From Oscillospiraceae bacterium (GTDB lineage: Bacteria; Bacillota; Clostridia; Oscillospirales; Acutalibacteraceae), in assembly GCA_029007475.1 (NCBI GenBank), contig JAQXHW010000073.1, positions 1 to 26,357 on the forward strand: a DNA stretch of 26,357 nt, written 5' to 3'. Of the stretch, positions 24,871 through 26,357 are shown in pieces. The translations under genes and the position numbers were made by a program. Every line of letters begins with the position of its first letter. Within the stretch, counting starts at the first letter, position 1. Below the pieces are notes generated by a model. The model saw only the letters and a program-made list of their open reading frames with translations. It was not told the origin of the DNA and did not search any database.

Positions 24871-24884
24871 GTTGTAAATACAAC
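24871..24884. promoter_or_regulatory. Candidate Crp/Fnr operator, perfect inverted repeat
   Basis: GTTGTA, AA, TACAAC: two perfect six-base arms around two bases. The Crp/Fnr family usually binds 14- to 16-base dyads of the form TTG(N)CAA. Its centre lies between 24877 and 24878, exactly 41.5 bases upstream of the start of transcription predicted from TATAAT at 24907-24912, the class II activator position. Confidence 0.6.
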
Positions 24885-24906
24885 CGAGATATTATATTTA
24901 TTGTAT

Positions 24907-24912
24907 TATAAT
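24907..24912 (+). promoter_or_regulatory. -10 box of the ferredoxin-like operon
   Basis: A perfect TATAAT with no recognisable -35 box at the right distance (CCGAGA region), consistent with dependence on an activator bound at 24871-24884. Transcription would begin near 24919, leaving a leader of about 128 bases. Confidence 0.5.
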
Positions 24913-24984
24913 TGAGCTGTAAAATCAATGGAGGTGTGAAACAGAAGCAGGAAAATAATTGCTATGATTTATCGAAAGGGCAAT

Positions 24985-25001
24985 TTCTCTGTCACAGAGA
25001 A
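24985..25001 (+). repeat. Inverted repeat in the ferredoxin leader
   Basis: TTCTCTG, TCA, CAGAGAA: seven-base perfect arms. It lies in the predicted 5' leader, 46 bases before the ATG. It could be a second operator or an RNA hairpin; it has no T run, so it is not an intrinsic terminator. Confidence 0.4.
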
Positions 25002-25046
25002 CAAGACCTGAGCAAAAATATTATGAATTAAAAAGGAGAAATATAT

Positions 25047-25742
25047 ATGATTAGAAAAATAATCAGAATTGATGAAGAAAAATGTAACGGATGCGGAGCC
25101 TGTGCCGCCGCCTGCCATGAGGGTGCTATCGAAATTATCGAGGGTAAAGCAAAGCTCGTCCGTGAGGATTACTGTGACGGACTGGGCGACTGCCTTCCCG
25201 CTTGTCCCGTAGACGCAATAACCTTTGAGGAACGTGAAGCGCCAGCCTATGACGAAGCCGCTGTTCTCAAAGCAAAGGAAAACAAATCACCCGTAACGCT
25301 TCCTTGCTCATGTCCGGGTACTATGTCGAAAGCGATTAAGAGGGAAAGCCACAACCAGGTTGTTTCTGCACCTGTTGAGAGCCAACTCTCCCAGTGGCCT
25401 GTGCAGATTAAACTCGTTCCGGTAAACGCACCGTATTTCAAAGGCGCAAAGCTTTTGGTTGCGGCAGACTGTACCGCCTATGCTTACGCGAATTTCCACA
25501 AAGAATTCATTCGCGGTAAAGTGACGCTGATCGGCTGTCCAAAGCTGGACGCGGTGAACTACAGTGAGAAACTGACGGAGATTCTGCAGAACAATGATAT
25601 TCAGTCCGTGACTATTGTGCGCATGGAAGTACCCTGTTGCGGCGGCCTGGAAATGGCAGCAAAAAAGGCTATACAGGATAGCGGAAAGTTCCTGCCCTGG
25701 CAGGTAGTGACCATCTCCATTGATGGAGAGATTCTGGAATAA
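25047..25742 (+). CDS. 4Fe-4S ferredoxin-like protein with a Cys-rich C-terminal domain
   Basis: 231 residues. The N-terminal ferredoxin domain has C13xxC16xxC19xxxC23, then C43, C49 and C53-Pro. A canonical second cluster would have Cys at 46; here it is Leu, so the second centre has one ligand less, as in other CDGLG-type clostridial ferredoxins. The C-terminal part (about 80-231) has further Cys at 87, 89, 142 and 164 and a CCGG at 197-200, the motif known from heterodisulfide-reductase-like proteins. No membrane segment is seen. In clostridia such genes lie beside an HcpR-type regulator and hcp, and are thought to supply electrons. Leucine codons change from mostly CTC/CTT to only CTG inside the gene near 25527. 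AAAAGGAG sets the start. Confidence 0.85.
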   Translation: MIRKIIRIDEEKCNGCGACAAACHEGAIEIIEGKAKLVREDYCDGLGDCLPACPVDAITFEEREAPAYDEAAVLKAKENKSPVTLPCSCPGTMSKAIKRESHNQVVSAPVESQLSQWPVQIKLVPVNAPYFKGAKLLVAADCTAYAYANFHKEFIRGKVTLIGCPKLDAVNYSEKLTEILQNNDIQSVTIVRMEVPCCGGLEMAAKKAIQDSGKFLPWQVVTISIDGEILE

Positions 25743-25783
25743 AATATTTTTGCTGAAAGCAAGTGCCTAAAAAAGGAGATTGT

Positions 25784-26215
25784 ATGAAAATGCAGGGAGA
25801 CAGCATCATCAGTGCCCTGATCGGGTTGGTGGGAGCCGTATCTAATAACGGAAAAACAGAGCAGACCGACAGCGTGATCCGGGAAGCGCTTCTGTGTTTG
25901 ACGGACACAGGCAGCGAGGAAGAAATGGTACAGAAGATACATGCAGAGAAATTCAGCATTGCGCCGGACTGTGCCACCTGCCTCAATCCCTGCGGCAATA
26001 CTTCAGATTATGATATGACGCAATTTTATGCAGCAGATGCGAATGTCATCGCCGCAAAGCGGGATATGATCGAGACCATTTGTAAAAAAATAGGGTTGTC
26101 GGAAAATGTCCCGGAGGATGTCTATCAAGGGATTGCCTATCTTGGGTATGATCTGGAATCGGAGGCTTATGCGCAGATACAGCAGAAGATTATATGCTAT
26201 GATTCAATAAATTGA
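25784..26215 (+). CDS. Small protein with CxxCxxxC motif, unknown function
   Basis: 143 residues from ATG 25784; the upstream in-frame GTG at 25763 lies before the AAAAGGAGA ribosome site and is rejected. An N-terminal helical part (DSIISALIGLVGAVS, TDSVIREALLCLTDTG) is followed by PDCATCLNPCGNTSDYDM (Cys63, Cys66, Cys70) and a helical C-terminus. There is no signal peptide or membrane segment. I do not recognise the family firmly; the N-terminal helix pattern and the Cys-rich segment recall hybrid-cluster proteins, and the place after a Crp/Fnr-ferredoxin pair is where hcp is often found. It is far too short to be Hcp. Stop and length look natural, with no sign of frameshift. It starts 41 bases after the ferredoxin-like gene and is probably cotranscribed. 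Confidence 0.72.
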   Translation: MKMQGDSIISALIGLVGAVSNNGKTEQTDSVIREALLCLTDTGSEEEMVQKIHAEKFSIAPDCATCLNPCGNTSDYDMTQFYAADANVIAAKRDMIETICKKIGLSENVPEDVYQGIAYLGYDLESEAYAQIQQKIICYDSIN

Positions 26216-26233
26216 AAGTTAAATGAATAGTTG

Positions 26234-26347
26234 CTTTAAAATCCACGCAGAAAGGACTGCCCGCCCCGGACTCGGATGCTAGCTACAACTGTGGATTTTC
26301 TAAAGGAAAGTGGCCAAGTGTTTCTCGTCATGACGGGGCCGCCTTTA
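26234..26347 (+). ncRNA. Candidate structured RNA, 5' part (continues beyond the window)
   Basis: No gene is visible after 26215. AAAATCCAC (26238-26246) pairs with GTGGATTTT (26291-26299), and CTTT (26234-26237) with AAAG (26302-26305) after a two-base bulge. They enclose a GC-rich 44-base segment (GCCCGCCCCGG, ATGCTAGCTACAAC) unlike the AT-rich gaps elsewhere. TAAAGG (26301-26306) can instead pair with CCTTTA (26342-26347), enclosing GGCC with GGCC (26312-26315 and 26337-26340). Mutually exclusive helices suggest a regulatory or structured RNA. The raiA-type RNA of clostridia is one candidate, but I could not confirm this. DNA-level inverted repeats are an alternative. Confidence 0.35.
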
Positions 26348-26357
26348 CGTTGCCATC

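Noticed and set aside
24964..25011. A 15-codon ORF (ATG to TGA) in the leader of the ferredoxin-like gene, possible leader peptide.
   Set aside because: No ribosome site at suitable distance and no regulatory run of codons; too short to support.
26275..26288. ATGCTAGCTACAAC resembles the catalytic core of the synthetic 10-23 DNA enzyme.
   Set aside because: A short chance match to an in vitro selected sequence; it has no bearing on a natural chromosome and the flanks do not fit.
1..26357. CRISPR arrays, transposases, integrases, tRNA or rRNA genes, prophage or defence modules.
   Set aside because: None was found on reading both strands; no repeated spacer structure or recognisable mobile gene is present.

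Overview
The window looks like a chromosomal segment of an anaerobic, Gram-positive, gut-type clostridium, probably of the Oscillospirales/Ruminococcaceae kind. That placement is inferred from the gene families and layout: ruvC-ruvA-ruvB order, an adjacent EcfA1-EcfA2-EcfT module, riboswitch-controlled RibU and FolT, a DUF5711 protein, a 2-hydroxyacyl-CoA dehydratase-type activase and a Crp/Fnr-ferredoxin locus. No rRNA, tRNA, CRISPR array, transposase or phage gene was seen. I find 27 protein-coding genes, several promoters and terminators, two clear riboswitches and one candidate structured RNA.

Left part (1-15017, minus strand). A large activase gene runs off the left edge (1-1535). To its right lies a tight block of 13 co-directional genes, read from right to left: ruvC, ruvA, ruvB, glmM, an rRNA-type methyltransferase, ecfA1, ecfA2, ecfT, truA, a DUF5711 membrane protein, cvpA, pgsA and a clpE-like unfoldase. 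Gaps are at most 46 bases, five junctions overlap, a good promoter lies at 14560-14588 and the only clear terminator is at 1706-1741. The block mixes Holliday-junction repair, cell-wall precursor synthesis, RNA modification, vitamin-uptake energizing, phospholipid synthesis and protein quality control. A small lipoprotein gene lies just upstream of ruvC.

Middle part (15046-22460). A DUF2804 gene (+) converges on an LCP cell-wall ligase gene (-) across a shared terminator. A YfbR-type nucleotidase (-) and a PepV-type dipeptidase (+) diverge from interlocking promoters. PepV is followed by a membrane protein, an ExoA-like glycosyltransferase and a LicD-family protein, probably one operon concerned with the cell surface.

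Right part (22470-26357). ribU lies under an FMN riboswitch and folT under a tetrahydrofolate riboswitch, each with its own promoter and terminator. Both S components probably use the EcfA1-A2-T module encoded about 12.5 kb away in the ruv block. The last part holds a Crp/Fnr regulator divergent from a ferredoxin-like gene and a small Cys-motif protein, as in clostridial HcpR-type nitrosative-stress loci. A perfect inverted repeat sits exactly where a class II activator site is expected. Leucine codon choice changes abruptly inside the ferredoxin gene, and the final 120 bases contain nested complementary segments that look like the start of a structured RNA.
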